NCBI GenBank assembly: GCA_017544525.1 | Contig: JAFYEA010000027.1 | Location: 1-64,000 of the forward strand | DNA length: 64,000 nt | Direction of reading: 5' to 3' | From: Bacilli bacterium | GTDB lineage: Bacteria; Bacillota_I; Bacilli_A; RF39; UBA660 | Shown here: one piece after another, positions 9,983 through 18,614 of the stretch | How the letters are laid out: the number at the start of each line of letters is the position of its first letter | How positions within the stretch are numbered: the stretch's first letter is position 1 | Notes under the pieces: model-generated | Seen by the model: the letters and a program-made list of their open reading frames with translations, nothing else | What the model was told of the DNA's origin: nothing | Databases searched by the model: none | Position numbers and translations under genes: made by a program

Positions 9983-11126
9983 TTGCTTTTTCCTTTTCTT
10001 CTTTATCTATATTAGAAGTATATCCAATATTCTTATAAACTTTATAAAATACTTCTATATTCATTTTACTACTATTTGCTTCTTTTTTCAAAACTTTTTT
10101 AGAAATAATATATTCATCATCATCTAACATATTATTAATTCTTAAATCACTTAATTTAAGCCCCATTTCATATGCTTCATCTCTATTAATAGTATGTTTT
10201 TTATTTTGATACACTTTCTTACTTTCTCTATATAATTTAAATGGTAAATAAGACTTATCAAGTATTAATTTAATATTATTTTCAGTATTATCACTAGAAT
10301 ATTTTCCTATTAAAGTAAACTTATTACCAAATATATCTAAATAATAATGATTAATAATTCTTCCAGTAAAAACTTTTTCTTCATATTCAAAAGGGATACT
10401 AGCAGTAACATAGTACCATGTTTCAGCATATACTTCTCCCTTGGCATTTCCCACACCTACTACTTCATCATTTTTATATATATTCCCACTAATTAATACT
10501 TCTCCTTTTTTAACATAATCATTCACATCCTTCTTTTTAGTACCACTATATACTACTATTTTCTTAATTACCCCATCCATACTTGCATATATGCTGCTTT
10601 CCTTGTATTCTTCTTTTATTTCTTTCTTTTTTACTCTTTTAGTTAAATTAATCTCATATACACATCCATGCTCATTAATCTCTATCCATTCTAAATCATC
10701 TTTATTTGATTCTAATATTTTATCCTTAATAATCAATAATTCATTAAAACTTTTCTTTCTTTTATATTTACTTATACCATTATCACTTAAACTAACCATT
10801 ATTTTACTTTTTAATTCACCATCAGAAGTATTAATCTTAATATCAAATATAGTCATAGTTAATAATTTAAGTACTAATAAACTAATAATAACAGATATAA
10901 TCATATATTTATTTATCATAATAAAATTCTTAATACCATTCTTACCATAATATTTAATAATATTACATTTATATCTTAATCTAATTCTTTTATAATCTTC
11001 ATAATCAACAACCAATATAAAAGAATCTTTATTTTTACATAAAGAATTATAATTAATCTTGTTATATATTAAATAATTAATAAATTTATAAGAGTCACTA
11101 TATACACATATCTTAACTTTATTCAT
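9966..11126 (-). CDS. yqfD: Sporulation protein YqfD family
   Basis: A 386-residue protein matching YqfD of spore-forming Bacillota, expressed in the mother cell in Bacillus. It has an N-terminal soluble domain (about 1-75), one clear membrane helix (NKYMIISVIISLLVLKLL), then a long extracytoplasmic part including a biotinyl/lipoyl-like strand region around GVIKKIVVYSGT, VKKGEVLISG and AETWYYVTASIPFEYEEKVFTGR, typical of the family. The frame opens with a TTG at 11129; ATG 11126 is the likelier start. It overlaps yqfC by eight bases. No clear ribosome site is seen, so coupling to yqfC is likely. Confidence 0.9.
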   Translation of the reverse strand: MNKVKICVYSDSYKFINYLIYNKINYNSLCKNKDSFILVVDYEDYKRIRLRYKCNIIKYYGKNGIKNFIMINKYMIISVIISLLVLKLLTMTIFDIKINTSDGELKSKIMVSLSDNGISKYKRKKSFNELLIIKDKILESNKDDLEWIEINEHGCVYEINLTKRVKKKEIKEEYKESSIYASMDGVIKKIVVYSGTKKKDVNDYVKKGEVLISGNIYKNDEVVGVGNAKGEVYAETWYYVTASIPFEYEEKVFTGRIINHYYLDIFGNKFTLIGKYSSDNTENNIKLILDKSYLPFKLYRESKKVYQNKKHTINRDEAYEMGLKLSDLRINNMLDDDEYIISKKVLKKEANSSKMNIEVFYKVYKNIGYTSNIDKEEKEKANGSSN

Positions 11127-11349
11127 CAATAAATTCTATTCCTTTAATATTCCCTTTAATTAATAATTCATTTTCATCTAAAGCACATATTATTAAATTA
11201 GATCCATTAACTACTAAAGACCTATTATTAAGTAGTATATGCATCTTATTAGGCGAAATATCAATCACATTAATATAATTTATCAAATGTAAACAATTCT
11301 CTTTTAAATCTATCTCAAAACACTTATTATTTAATATATTCTTAATCAT
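11119..11349 (-). CDS. yqfC: YqfC/YabP family sporulation protein
   Basis: A 76-residue beta-rich protein of the YabP/YqfC family. The sequence alternates short strands (CLHLINYINVIDIS, MHILLNNRSLVVNGSNLIICALDENELLIKGNIKGIEF), the usual YqfC pattern of a hydrophobic beta sheet ending in KG.I..IEF. It is immediately upstream of and overlaps yqfD, as in Bacillus. Its start lies only 20-50 bases after the terminator of the histidine kinase gene, and no Shine-Dalgarno or SigA promoter is evident; a sporulation sigma promoter cannot be judged by eye. Confidence 0.85.
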   Translation of the reverse strand: MIKNILNNKCFEIDLKENCLHLINYINVIDISPNKMHILLNNRSLVVNGSNLIICALDENELLIKGNIKGIEFIDE

Positions 11350-11369
11350 ATTAAATAATATTAATAAAA

Positions 11370-11402
11370 AATAAAAAAATACGATATATCATATCGTATT
11401 TT
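11370..11402 (-). terminator. Terminator after the hybrid histidine kinase
   Basis: Palindrome AATACGATAT...ATATCGTATT at 11378-11401 followed on the minus strand by TTTTTTTATTTTTTATT. It separates the kinase gene from yqfC. Confidence 0.85.
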
Positions 11403-13341
11403 ATTCTTCTTTATTATCTTCTTTTGGTTCTTCTATAACTTCTTCAGTTTTTTCTTCTACCTTAGATTCTTCGTTAACATCATGAGTTTCTTCTTTGATT
11501 TCTTCTTTTGGTTCTTCTTTTTTATTTAAAACAATAGATAATTTCTTAGCAACCATTTCCCTAGAGAAAGGTTTAGATAGATAATCATCAAATCCCATTT
11601 TAACATATCTTTCTTTAGCACCAGCTATAGCGTCAGCTGTTAAAGCAATTACAGGAGATTTAAAATTAGGCATACTTTTTAAATACTTAATTGCTTCTTC
11701 TCCATCCATAACAGGCATTCTTATATCAAGAAGTATAACATCATAATTATTATTTAATTCTACTTTTGCTAGAGCTTCTTTACCATTGTAACATTCTTCT
11801 ACTTCAAAGTTCATACTCTTAACAGCTTTCTTAAGAACTTTAATATTTAATAGGTTGTCATCAACAACAAGAAGTCTCTTACCAGTAAAGTCAAGATTTT
11901 CAATCTTATATTCACTTTCTCTTTTTAATCTTTCAAGTTCTTCTTCACTACCAATAGTTTGTGGAAGAACAATTGTAAATGTAGTACCTACTAGATATTC
12001 ACTATCTACACTTATATTACCACCCATTAATTCAACTAATGTCTTAGTAATATTTAAACCTAATCCTGTTCCTTGAACAGAACTTTGTTTTTCAACACCT
12101 AATCTATCATACTTAGCAAATAACTTTTCTAAATCTTCTTTCTTAACACCTCTACCAGTATCACTAACAACAATTCTTAAGCTTTGAGATGCCGCTAACC
12201 AAGTAACAGTAAAGTTTACTCTACCACTGTCAGTATATTTATAAGCATTTGAAAGCAAATTATTAACTATTTGTTTAATTCTTAACTTATCACCATATAA
12301 TACTTTTGGTATTGTTTCACCAATACTTACATTAAATTCTAAATTCTTTTCACTAAACTTAGTCCTATTAATCTTAGCAAGGCTTTCAAATTCTTCTCTA
12401 GGATCATAGTCACAATCAACTATATCTAATTTACCACTTTCAATCTTACTAATATCTAAGATACCACCAATTATTTCTAACAATGTATTAGAAGCATTAA
12501 TAATATCTTTGCAGTCTTCTTGTACATCTTTAGGTAATTGTTCTTTAAATGATTCAATATCTTCACTTAAACCAACAATAGCATTAAGTGGAGTTCTTAG
12601 TTCGTGTGACATATTACTTAAGAATTCGCTCTTAGCTAATGATGCAGCTTCTGCCCTCTCTTTTTCAGCCTTTTCATATTCGGCTATTTTTGCATCTGGA
12701 TTCTCAATTGTAAAATACATCAAAGAACAAATAAAGGTTTCCGCGGCAACAATTATTATAATAGAAGGATTTTGCCTTTGTATAAGAGCCGATATTGAAC
12801 CTAGAATTAAGAATGTAATTATAGGCAATATTTTTTGCCTTGTTAATTTTTTTACATGTATCAATGTGAATATAAATAAAAATGTCATAATTGCTGCAGA
12901 AATAAAGAAGGAAGCCGAAATTGCAGTACCATATGTATAATAGACTCTATTTATTGTATCTCTAAACAAATTGTACGGCAAAACGACTACAGCAAATATT
13001 TCAACAATAGTCAAAAATATATTTACAACCACTAATTTTTTGTTTTCAGGATAAACTATTGCCAATAGATAATCTAACATTGTGTTAATCCATCCAATAA
13101 AATATGCAAGAAATAGTCTAAAAACAACATCACTTATTACAACTGGTATAACATCATAATATGCAGAAACATAATCACATCCCAACTGTAAAATAAGTCC
13201 AAATACATTTAGTATTAATAGATACTTATAAATTCTATTTTCTCTATTTTGTGTTCTTTCTTTTGAAAAATAAATAACACATAAACCTATTGAGTATATT
13301 AAACTAAAAAATAGTAATACTGTTAGATTTGATATTATCAT
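11401..13341 (-). CDS. Hybrid sensor histidine kinase with receiver domain
   Basis: Membrane kinase of 646 residues. Start ATG 13341 follows GAGGTG; an upstream in-frame start at 13383 is unsupported. Residues 1-215 contain about seven hydrophobic helices of unknown sensory type. Then come HisKA with His246 in LSNMSHELRTPLNA, an HATPase domain with the N box NNLLSNAYKY, DTGRGV and GTGLGL, and a receiver with VVDD near 493-496, phospho-acceptor Asp539 in VILLDIRMP and Lys in SKPF. A Glu/Lys-rich tail of about 50 residues follows. No DNA-binding domain. It can feed the Hpt-REC protein encoded 2.5 kb upstream. Confidence 0.93.
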   Translation of the reverse strand: MIISNLTVLLFFSLIYSIGLCVIYFSKERTQNRENRIYKYLLILNVFGLILQLGCDYVSAYYDVIPVVISDVVFRLFLAYFIGWINTMLDYLLAIVYPENKKLVVVNIFLTIVEIFAVVVLPYNLFRDTINRVYYTYGTAISASFFISAAIMTFLFIFTLIHVKKLTRQKILPIITFLILGSISALIQRQNPSIIIIVAAETFICSLMYFTIENPDAKIAEYEKAEKERAEAASLAKSEFLSNMSHELRTPLNAIVGLSEDIESFKEQLPKDVQEDCKDIINASNTLLEIIGGILDISKIESGKLDIVDCDYDPREEFESLAKINRTKFSEKNLEFNVSIGETIPKVLYGDKLRIKQIVNNLLSNAYKYTDSGRVNFTVTWLAASQSLRIVVSDTGRGVKKEDLEKLFAKYDRLGVEKQSSVQGTGLGLNITKTLVELMGGNISVDSEYLVGTTFTIVLPQTIGSEEELERLKRESEYKIENLDFTGKRLLVVDDNLLNIKVLKKAVKSMNFEVEECYNGKEALAKVELNNNYDVILLDIRMPVMDGEEAIKYLKSMPNFKSPVIALTADAIAGAKERYVKMGFDDYLSKPFSREMVAKKLSIVLNKKEEPKEEIKEETHDVNEESKVEEKTEEVIEEPKEDNKEE

Positions 13342-13393
13342 TTTAAACACCTCTACTATTATAAATGATATCATAATTAACAATGATTTACAA

Positions 13394-13421
13394 TAAAAAA
13401 ACTATTGTCTCAATAGTTTTT
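13394..13421 (-). terminator. Terminator after the acyl-adenylating enzyme
   Basis: AAACTATTG (13399-13407) pairs with CAATAGTTT (13411-13419) around a three-base loop, with A and T runs on either side. It overlaps the end of the gene ending at 13402. Confidence 0.9.
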
Positions 13422-15243
13422 TTTCTTTTGTCACATTTGGAATGATTTCAGTAAATCCATCTGTTTCTTTCAGCATTTCTAACACATTTCTTTTTCCAGA
13501 TTTTGCATATGGAAATGATTCTCTTATTTTAAACAATATAGGAACGTAATTCATATCATTATATGTTTGATATATATCTTCTTGTATTTGCCTTTCAAAA
13601 GTTTCAAGTTCGATTCCAGATGCCCAAAACGATTCATCCAAAACTATGTGTACAGCCAATTTTCCATTGTTCATAATTACATCACATAATTTAACAAACT
13701 TATTTTTCGCAATTACATTTTCAACATCAAAATTATATACTTTATTACCATTTATATATGAAATGTCATTTGATCTTCCTTCAATAAATAAGTTACCATC
13801 AGAATCTATATACCCTATATCCCCAGTGCAAAACCATTTTGTACCGGCATCGTCTATGTAAAAAAACTCATTTGTAGCAGTTTCGTTGTTAAAATAATGC
13901 ATCATTCCGCAAGGAGTATCTACTAATATTTGTCCTCTTTTATTATATGTTAACGAGTTTAATTCATCATCCACAATTGCAATGTTTAATCCTGGAAGTG
14001 GGATTCCAACAGTTCCATCTATATGATTTGTTTTTGTTGTTTCAGAGGTAATTGTCGCTCCACATTCACATTGACCATAACCGACAAGTAGTTTTGAGTT
14101 ATTATTATGTTTTTTAAATACTTCTTCAATCTTATCAGAAACTTCTCTTCTTAAAGGTTCTCCACCTTCAAAAGGATACTTGAAATGTGATAAATCACTT
14201 TTTTTAACAAGTTTATCATCTAGAAAACCTTCATACATACTTGTAGGAGCTACAGAATAATTTGGTTTATACTTAATAATATTCTTTATAAAGACATCTC
14301 TTTCAAATCTAGGGTCCATAAACACAGCAGATCCACATGCTAATGGTAAATGAATTGAAGTGCTTAAACCTGTTGAGTACCATGGAGGAATTATTTGATA
14401 GAATTTAAAACCTCTTCCAACTTCAACTCCAGATTCTCTATAAGCATATACTGATTCTTGAAAACTATCGTTTGACAATAAAATGCCTTTAGATGCACCT
14501 GTTGTTCCACTTGAATATACCATAGTTAAAGGTAGGTTCTTTTCATATGGAACTGTTGTTGATTTAGGTCTATTCTTTCCATTTTTGATAAATTCATTCC
14601 AAGTTATTAATTCCTTGTTATCTTTTCTATAAGGTTTTAAAACTTTTAATACTGATGAATTCAAAGTCGGAATAACGATTATTTTTTTAATAGTTGACTT
14701 ATCAATCGCTTTTTTCACAGCAGGTAAAAATTTATCCATAACTAATAATATAGTGCTATTACAATCATTTATTCTTTCAGTCAAACCAATATCATCAAAA
14801 TAATATGCCATCATATTAGAAATTGCCCCTAATTTAGATAATGCATAAAAAGAATAAACTGTTTCAGGTATTCCTGCAGATATAATTGTAACAAAATCTC
14901 CCTTTTTAACCCCTAACATTTCAAAAGATTTTGCTGCAGCTTCAATATTCTTATCTAATTTACCAAATGAAATTTTAGAACCAAAAAATTCTAAAGCGAT
15001 CGTTCTAGGTTGATCCAGATTATTATCATGAACTTCTTGATATACTGTTTTGTTCAAAACTGGTTTAGAATAAACATTATCAAAATATTTTAACCACGGT
15101 TTATCAATTTCGGGATATCCAGTTGGAGGTCCTTGTAATTTTCCAAGAGCCAAATCTCTTAAATATACATCTCTCTCTTTCTTTTCAATTTCAGATAATT
15201 GAGATATTTCCTTTTTTAATTCTTTTAATTCTTCTTTTGTCAT
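13402..15243 (-). CDS. AMP-dependent acyl-CoA synthetase/ligase family enzyme
   Basis: ANL-superfamily enzyme of 613 residues that activates a carboxylate as an acyl-AMP. Start ATG 15243 follows AAGGGGAG. Motifs in order: the A3 P-loop YSSGTTGASKGI; GYGQCECGATITSET (A5-like region); TGDIGYIDSDGNLFIEGRSND (A7/A8); and the C-terminal lysine in YAKSGKRNVLEM (A10). A hydrophilic N-terminal extension of about 60 residues precedes the domain. No carrier protein or thioesterase is nearby, so the substrate (fatty acid or other) is open. It has its own promoter with an operator-like inverted repeat, and sits between the two halves of a phosphorelay. Confidence 0.9.
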   Translation of the reverse strand: MTKEELKELKKEISQLSEIEKKERDVYLRDLALGKLQGPPTGYPEIDKPWLKYFDNVYSKPVLNKTVYQEVHDNNLDQPRTIALEFFGSKISFGKLDKNIEAAAKSFEMLGVKKGDFVTIISAGIPETVYSFYALSKLGAISNMMAYYFDDIGLTERINDCNSTILLVMDKFLPAVKKAIDKSTIKKIIVIPTLNSSVLKVLKPYRKDNKELITWNEFIKNGKNRPKSTTVPYEKNLPLTMVYSSGTTGASKGILLSNDSFQESVYAYRESGVEVGRGFKFYQIIPPWYSTGLSTSIHLPLACGSAVFMDPRFERDVFIKNIIKYKPNYSVAPTSMYEGFLDDKLVKKSDLSHFKYPFEGGEPLRREVSDKIEEVFKKHNNNSKLLVGYGQCECGATITSETTKTNHIDGTVGIPLPGLNIAIVDDELNSLTYNKRGQILVDTPCGMMHYFNNETATNEFFYIDDAGTKWFCTGDIGYIDSDGNLFIEGRSNDISYINGNKVYNFDVENVIAKNKFVKLCDVIMNNGKLAVHIVLDESFWASGIELETFERQIQEDIYQTYNDMNYVPILFKIRESFPYAKSGKRNVLEMLKETDGFTEIIPNVTKEKKLLRQ

Positions 15244-15257
15244 CTTTCTCCCCTTTG

Positions 15258-15296
15258 TTGGCTGTATATTATAACACAAAACAGCCAAATAATCAA
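15258..15296 (-). promoter_or_regulatory. Promoter with operator-like inverted repeat
   Basis: On the minus strand TTGATT (15291-15296) and TATAAT (15268-15273) are spaced 17 bases. An 8-bp perfect inverted repeat, TTGGCTGT (15258-15265) and ACAGCCAA (15281-15288), is centred on the -10 box with a 15-base gap, as expected for a repressor site. It drives the acyl-adenylating enzyme gene. Confidence 0.75.
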
Positions 15297-15337
15297 ATAT
15301 TTTAGTTTTGGGTTACTGTTAATGACTTTACCATACA

Positions 15338-15414
15338 TAAAAAAGCATTGCAATTGCTATGTAACATAATTGATACACAGTTTACAATGCTTGTAACATG
15401 TTTGATACACAATT
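15338..15414 (-). repeat. Structured intergenic repeat, copy A
   Basis: About 77 bases lying directly 3' of the Nudix gene stop. AAGCATTG (15343-15350) pairs with CAATGCTT (15385-15392), and on the minus strand the element ends in a T run, so it can act as a large-loop terminator. The motif TGTAACAT..TTGATACA occurs twice (15360-15377 and 15393-15410). A second copy lies at 16671-16746 with compensatory stem changes. Confidence 0.75.
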
Positions 15415-15417
15415 ATA

Positions 15418-15801
15418 TTATATATTTTCTATTTTTGATCTTATATAATCATCTAGTAACTTAGAGTTTTTCTTAACCCATCTATATTCTGTATGCTCTT
15501 CACTAAGCTTTACATTTACTTTTTCTTTGTTAACTTTAATTAAGAAATTTATTTCTATATGATATATATCATTTTCAAATTCATCATTATAACTAATTAT
15601 TTGAGGTTTAGAATTTGCTTTATATCCTATTTCTTCATTTAATTCTCTTTTTAATCCTTCTATTATAGTTTCACCATATTCCAAATGGCCTCCTGGGAAT
15701 TCCCAACTTCCAGGATATAGCATATCATCTTCACTTCTTTTAACTACCAAATATTCATCATTATCATTTAGTATCCCTGTTAAAACAATTACAGTTTTCA
15801 T
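15418..15801 (-). CDS. Nudix hydrolase (MutT-like)
   Basis: A 127-residue Nudix protein hydrolysing a nucleoside diphosphate-linked substrate. The Nudix box GHLEYGETIIEG followed by LKRELNEEIGY is complete, with the catalytic RE..EE..G residues. The N-terminus KTVIVLTGILNDNDEYLVVKR and SWEFPGG are typical of MutT/8-oxo-dGTPase-like members; the real substrate is unknown. GGAGGTAATAT precedes ATG 15801. It lies just after the Hpt-REC gene's terminator and is followed by repeat copy A. Confidence 0.92.
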   Translation of the reverse strand: MKTVIVLTGILNDNDEYLVVKRSEDDMLYPGSWEFPGGHLEYGETIIEGLKRELNEEIGYKANSKPQIISYNDEFENDIYHIEINFLIKVNKEKVNVKLSEEHTEYRWVKKNSKLLDDYIRSKIENI

Positions 15802-15814
15802 ATTACCTCCTTAT

Positions 15815-15843
15815 TAAAAAACAATATAATGAATATATTGTTT
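15815..15843 (-). terminator. Terminator after the Hpt-REC gene
   Basis: AAACAATATA (15819-15828) and TATATTGTTT (15834-15843) form a 10-bp stem with a five-base loop, followed on the minus strand by TTTAATAA. Confidence 0.75.
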
Positions 15844-16616
15844 TACATTCCACCTCTACTTAAAGTTGTTTCAAGTATTCTTTTAACATCTTTTTCTGTA
15901 AATGGTTTTTGTAACATATCTATTATGTTATATGTAAAGGCTTTATTAATTAATTCTTTATCATCTATACCAGTTATAACTGATACTGGATATTTACTAA
16001 ATAGATTATTTTCTCTAAAGTGTTCTAAAACTCCAAATCCATCTACATTTGGCATATTTAAGTCAAGTAAAACTGCTTTTATAGTTCTATCTTTATCATT
16101 GTCTATAATCTTAATTGCTTCTGCTCCATCAGATGCAACTATTACATTGTATTCTGTATTAAAAATAGAATGAATGTAAGCTCTTATTAAATCAGAATCA
16201 TCTACTGCTAGGATTGATTTTTCTTTTGGTGTAGTATCTGTTTCTTCTCCGACTGGTTTAACAACTAAATATTTTTTACATATATCTACCATATTGTAAA
16301 CAGCAGAAATAAAATCATCTATATGTTCATGAATATATTCAGTATTACCATCTTTAGCTTCCATTTCTTGTTGAATAGCCATTTCTGCTACTTTAGTAAA
16401 TCCTAAATATCTAGCATCGCTTTTTAATGAGTGAGCACTTCTACCATAAGCTTCTAAATCTCCTGCCTCACAATTCTTTTTGATGTCTTCAACTTTACTA
16501 TCAACATTCTTTAAAAAAGCAGCCATTATTTCATCATATGTACTCATATCATCTAGTAATTCTAAACTCTTTTCTAGATCAACACCATTTTCTAATAAAA
16601 TATTCTTATCATTCAT
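15843..16616 (-). CDS. Hpt domain-response regulator protein
   Basis: A 257-residue two-domain phosphorelay protein. Residues about 1-115 form an Hpt domain with the phospho-accepting His62 in RSAHSLKSDARYLG. Residues 132-255 form a receiver with acidic pair Asp139/Asp140, phospho-acceptor Asp185 in VLLDLNMPNVDG, and Lys237 in LQKPFTE. There is no DNA-binding or enzymatic output. AGGGTGATATT precedes ATG 16616. It is a logical partner of the hybrid kinase at 11401-13341 (kinase REC to Hpt to REC). The final output partner is not in view. Confidence 0.9.
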   Translation of the reverse strand: MNDKNILLENGVDLEKSLELLDDMSTYDEIMAAFLKNVDSKVEDIKKNCEAGDLEAYGRSAHSLKSDARYLGFTKVAEMAIQQEMEAKDGNTEYIHEHIDDFISAVYNMVDICKKYLVVKPVGEETDTTPKEKSILAVDDSDLIRAYIHSIFNTEYNVIVASDGAEAIKIIDNDKDRTIKAVLLDLNMPNVDGFGVLEHFRENNLFSKYPVSVITGIDDKELINKAFTYNIIDMLQKPFTEKDVKRILETTLSRGGM

Positions 16617-16670
16617 AATATCACCCTATCCTTAATTCTTTTGTTTGTACTATTATTTAATTTATCATAC

Positions 16671-16746
16671 TAAAAAAAGTATTGCAATTGGTGTATATCA
16701 AAAGTGACACACTTTTTACAATACTTGTAACATATATGATACATAT
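16671..16746 (-). repeat. Structured intergenic repeat, copy B
   Basis: Second copy of the 15338-15414 element, directly 3' of the ABC transporter stop at 16752. AAGTATTG (16678-16685) pairs with CAATACTT (16719-16726). Relative to copy A one base pair has changed on both sides (C-G to T-A), which keeps the stem. The flanking TGTAACAT..ATGATACA is shared. A T run follows on the minus strand. Confidence 0.75.
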
Positions 16747-16751
16747 TTAAA

Positions 16752-18614
16752 TTAATCTAATTCTACTTTTCCTGTATATAGTTCATAGTATCTACCATGT
16801 TCTTTAATTAGTTCTTCATGTCCTCCTCTTTCAATAATTCTTCCATTTTCCATAACAAGTATTGCTTTAGAATTTTGAATTGTTGAAAGTCTATGAGCTA
16901 TTACAAATACGGTTCTACCTTTCATTAGTTTATCCATACCATCTTGTACTATTTTTTCAGTTCTAGTATCTATTGAAGATGTTGCTTCATCTAGAATCAT
17001 TGCCGGTGGATTAGCTACTGCACATCTAGCTATTGCAAGTAATTGTCTTTCACCTTGTGATAGATTAGAACCATTACCAGATATTACTGTATTATATCCA
17101 TCTGGAAGTAATCTAATAAAGTCATCTGCATTTGCTAGTTTAGCAGCATTTATACATTCTTCATCACTAGCATGTAAATTACCATATCTAATGTTATCCA
17201 TAATAGTACCAGTAAATAAATTAGTATCTTGTAGAACCATTCCAAGTGATCTTCTTAAATCTTTTTTATTTATCTCTTTTATATCAATACCATCATAAGT
17301 AATTGTACCTTTATCTATATCATAGAATCTGTTTAATAAATTTGATACAGTCGTCTTACCAGCGCCAGTTGAACCTACGAACGCTATTTTTTGACCTGGT
17401 TTAGCATAAAGCGATATATCATGAATAACTTCTTTATTCTTATTGTATCCAAATGATACATTATATAGTCTTATATCACCTTGTAATAGTATTAATTCAC
17501 CATCTTTTTTCCATGCCCATAAACCAGTATAATAATTTTCTTCTATTAATTTATCATTTTCTTTTCTTACATTAACTAATCTCACAGTACCAGTATTTTC
17601 TTCTTCTGGTTCATCCATTAATTCAAATATACGGCCTGCTCCTGCCATAGATCTAATAATCATATTAAATTGTCCAGTTATTTGCATTATTGGTCTAGTA
17701 AAACTATTAGTTAAGAATAGGAATGACGCTATAGCTCCTAATGTAAATGTATTAGTGTGTATTGCTATTAGTCCACCTATTAATGCAATTATAACATATA
17801 TTATATGTCCTATATTATTAGTAATTGGTCCAATCATATTACCATATGCATTAGCATTAGAACTATTAATAAACCATTCTTCATTTAACTTAACAAAATC
17901 TTCTTTTGCTTTTTCTTCATGAGTAAATACTTTTATTACTTTTTGACCATCAATCATCTCTTCTATAAATCCATTTAATTCACCAAGAGACTTTTGTTGA
18001 CCTCCAAAGTAAGAGCCTGATTTTTTAACAACTCCTTTTGTAACACTAGTCATTGCTATTAATCCACCAACTACTACTAAAGTAAGTGGAATATTTAATA
18101 TTAACATTGATACAAATACAGTTATTATTGTTATAACACTACTTACAACAGCACCCATACTTTGAGATACCATTTGTTCTAAAGTATCAGTATCATTTGT
18201 ATATCTACTCATTATGTCTCCATAAGAGTTCTTATCAAAATATGATATTGGTAATGTTTGCATATGATTAAATAAATCATCTCTTATATCTTTAAGTACT
18301 CCTTGAGCAACATTAACCATTATTCTGTTGTATAAGAATGTACAAATTAATCCTATTAAATATACCAAAGAAACAAATCCTAAAAACTTCAATAAACCAA
18401 AATATACAGGATTAGGATCTCCTATTAAAGGTGTAATATAATCATCAATTAATGTTTTTAAAAACAATTGGCCTATTGCTTGTACTCCAGCAGATATAAT
18501 AATACACAAGAATATAAACATATATCTATATTTGTATTTAGCCATATATTTAAGTATTCTTTTAAATACTTTCATATCAAATTTAGAGTTTGGATCAAAA
18601 CTTTTACCGTGCAT
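16752..18614 (-). CDS. ABC exporter subunit with canonical ATPase site
   Basis: A 620-residue half transporter: six membrane helices (about 20-330) followed by an ATPase domain. It has Walker A GSTGAGKTT, signature LSQGERQLLAIARC, Walker B MILDEATSSID with the catalytic Glu, and the H-loop IAHRLS. An insertion of about 40 residues between the membrane and ATPase domains contains a Trp-rich segment (YTGLWAWKKDGE). It directly follows the partner gene 18615-20339 and together they should form a heterodimeric exporter of the BmrCD/TM287-288 type. Substrate unknown (drug, lipid or peptide). Confidence 0.93.
   Translation of the reverse strand: MHGKSFDPNSKFDMKVFKRILKYMAKYKYRYMFIFLCIIISAGVQAIGQLFLKTLIDDYITPLIGDPNPVYFGLLKFLGFVSLVYLIGLICTFLYNRIMVNVAQGVLKDIRDDLFNHMQTLPISYFDKNSYGDIMSRYTNDTDTLEQMVSQSMGAVVSSVITIITVFVSMLILNIPLTLVVVGGLIAMTSVTKGVVKKSGSYFGGQQKSLGELNGFIEEMIDGQKVIKVFTHEEKAKEDFVKLNEEWFINSSNANAYGNMIGPITNNIGHIIYVIIALIGGLIAIHTNTFTLGAIASFLFLTNSFTRPIMQITGQFNMIIRSMAGAGRIFELMDEPEEENTGTVRLVNVRKENDKLIEENYYTGLWAWKKDGELILLQGDIRLYNVSFGYNKNKEVIHDISLYAKPGQKIAFVGSTGAGKTTVSNLLNRFYDIDKGTITYDGIDIKEINKKDLRRSLGMVLQDTNLFTGTIMDNIRYGNLHASDEECINAAKLANADDFIRLLPDGYNTVISGNGSNLSQGERQLLAIARCAVANPPAMILDEATSSIDTRTEKIVQDGMDKLMKGRTVFVIAHRLSTIQNSKAILVMENGRIIERGGHEELIKEHGRYYELYTGKVELD

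Noticed and set aside
12509..12940. A 143-codon plus-strand ORF opposite the histidine kinase
   Set aside because: Shadow of a well-supported gene; the composition is that of an antisense frame.
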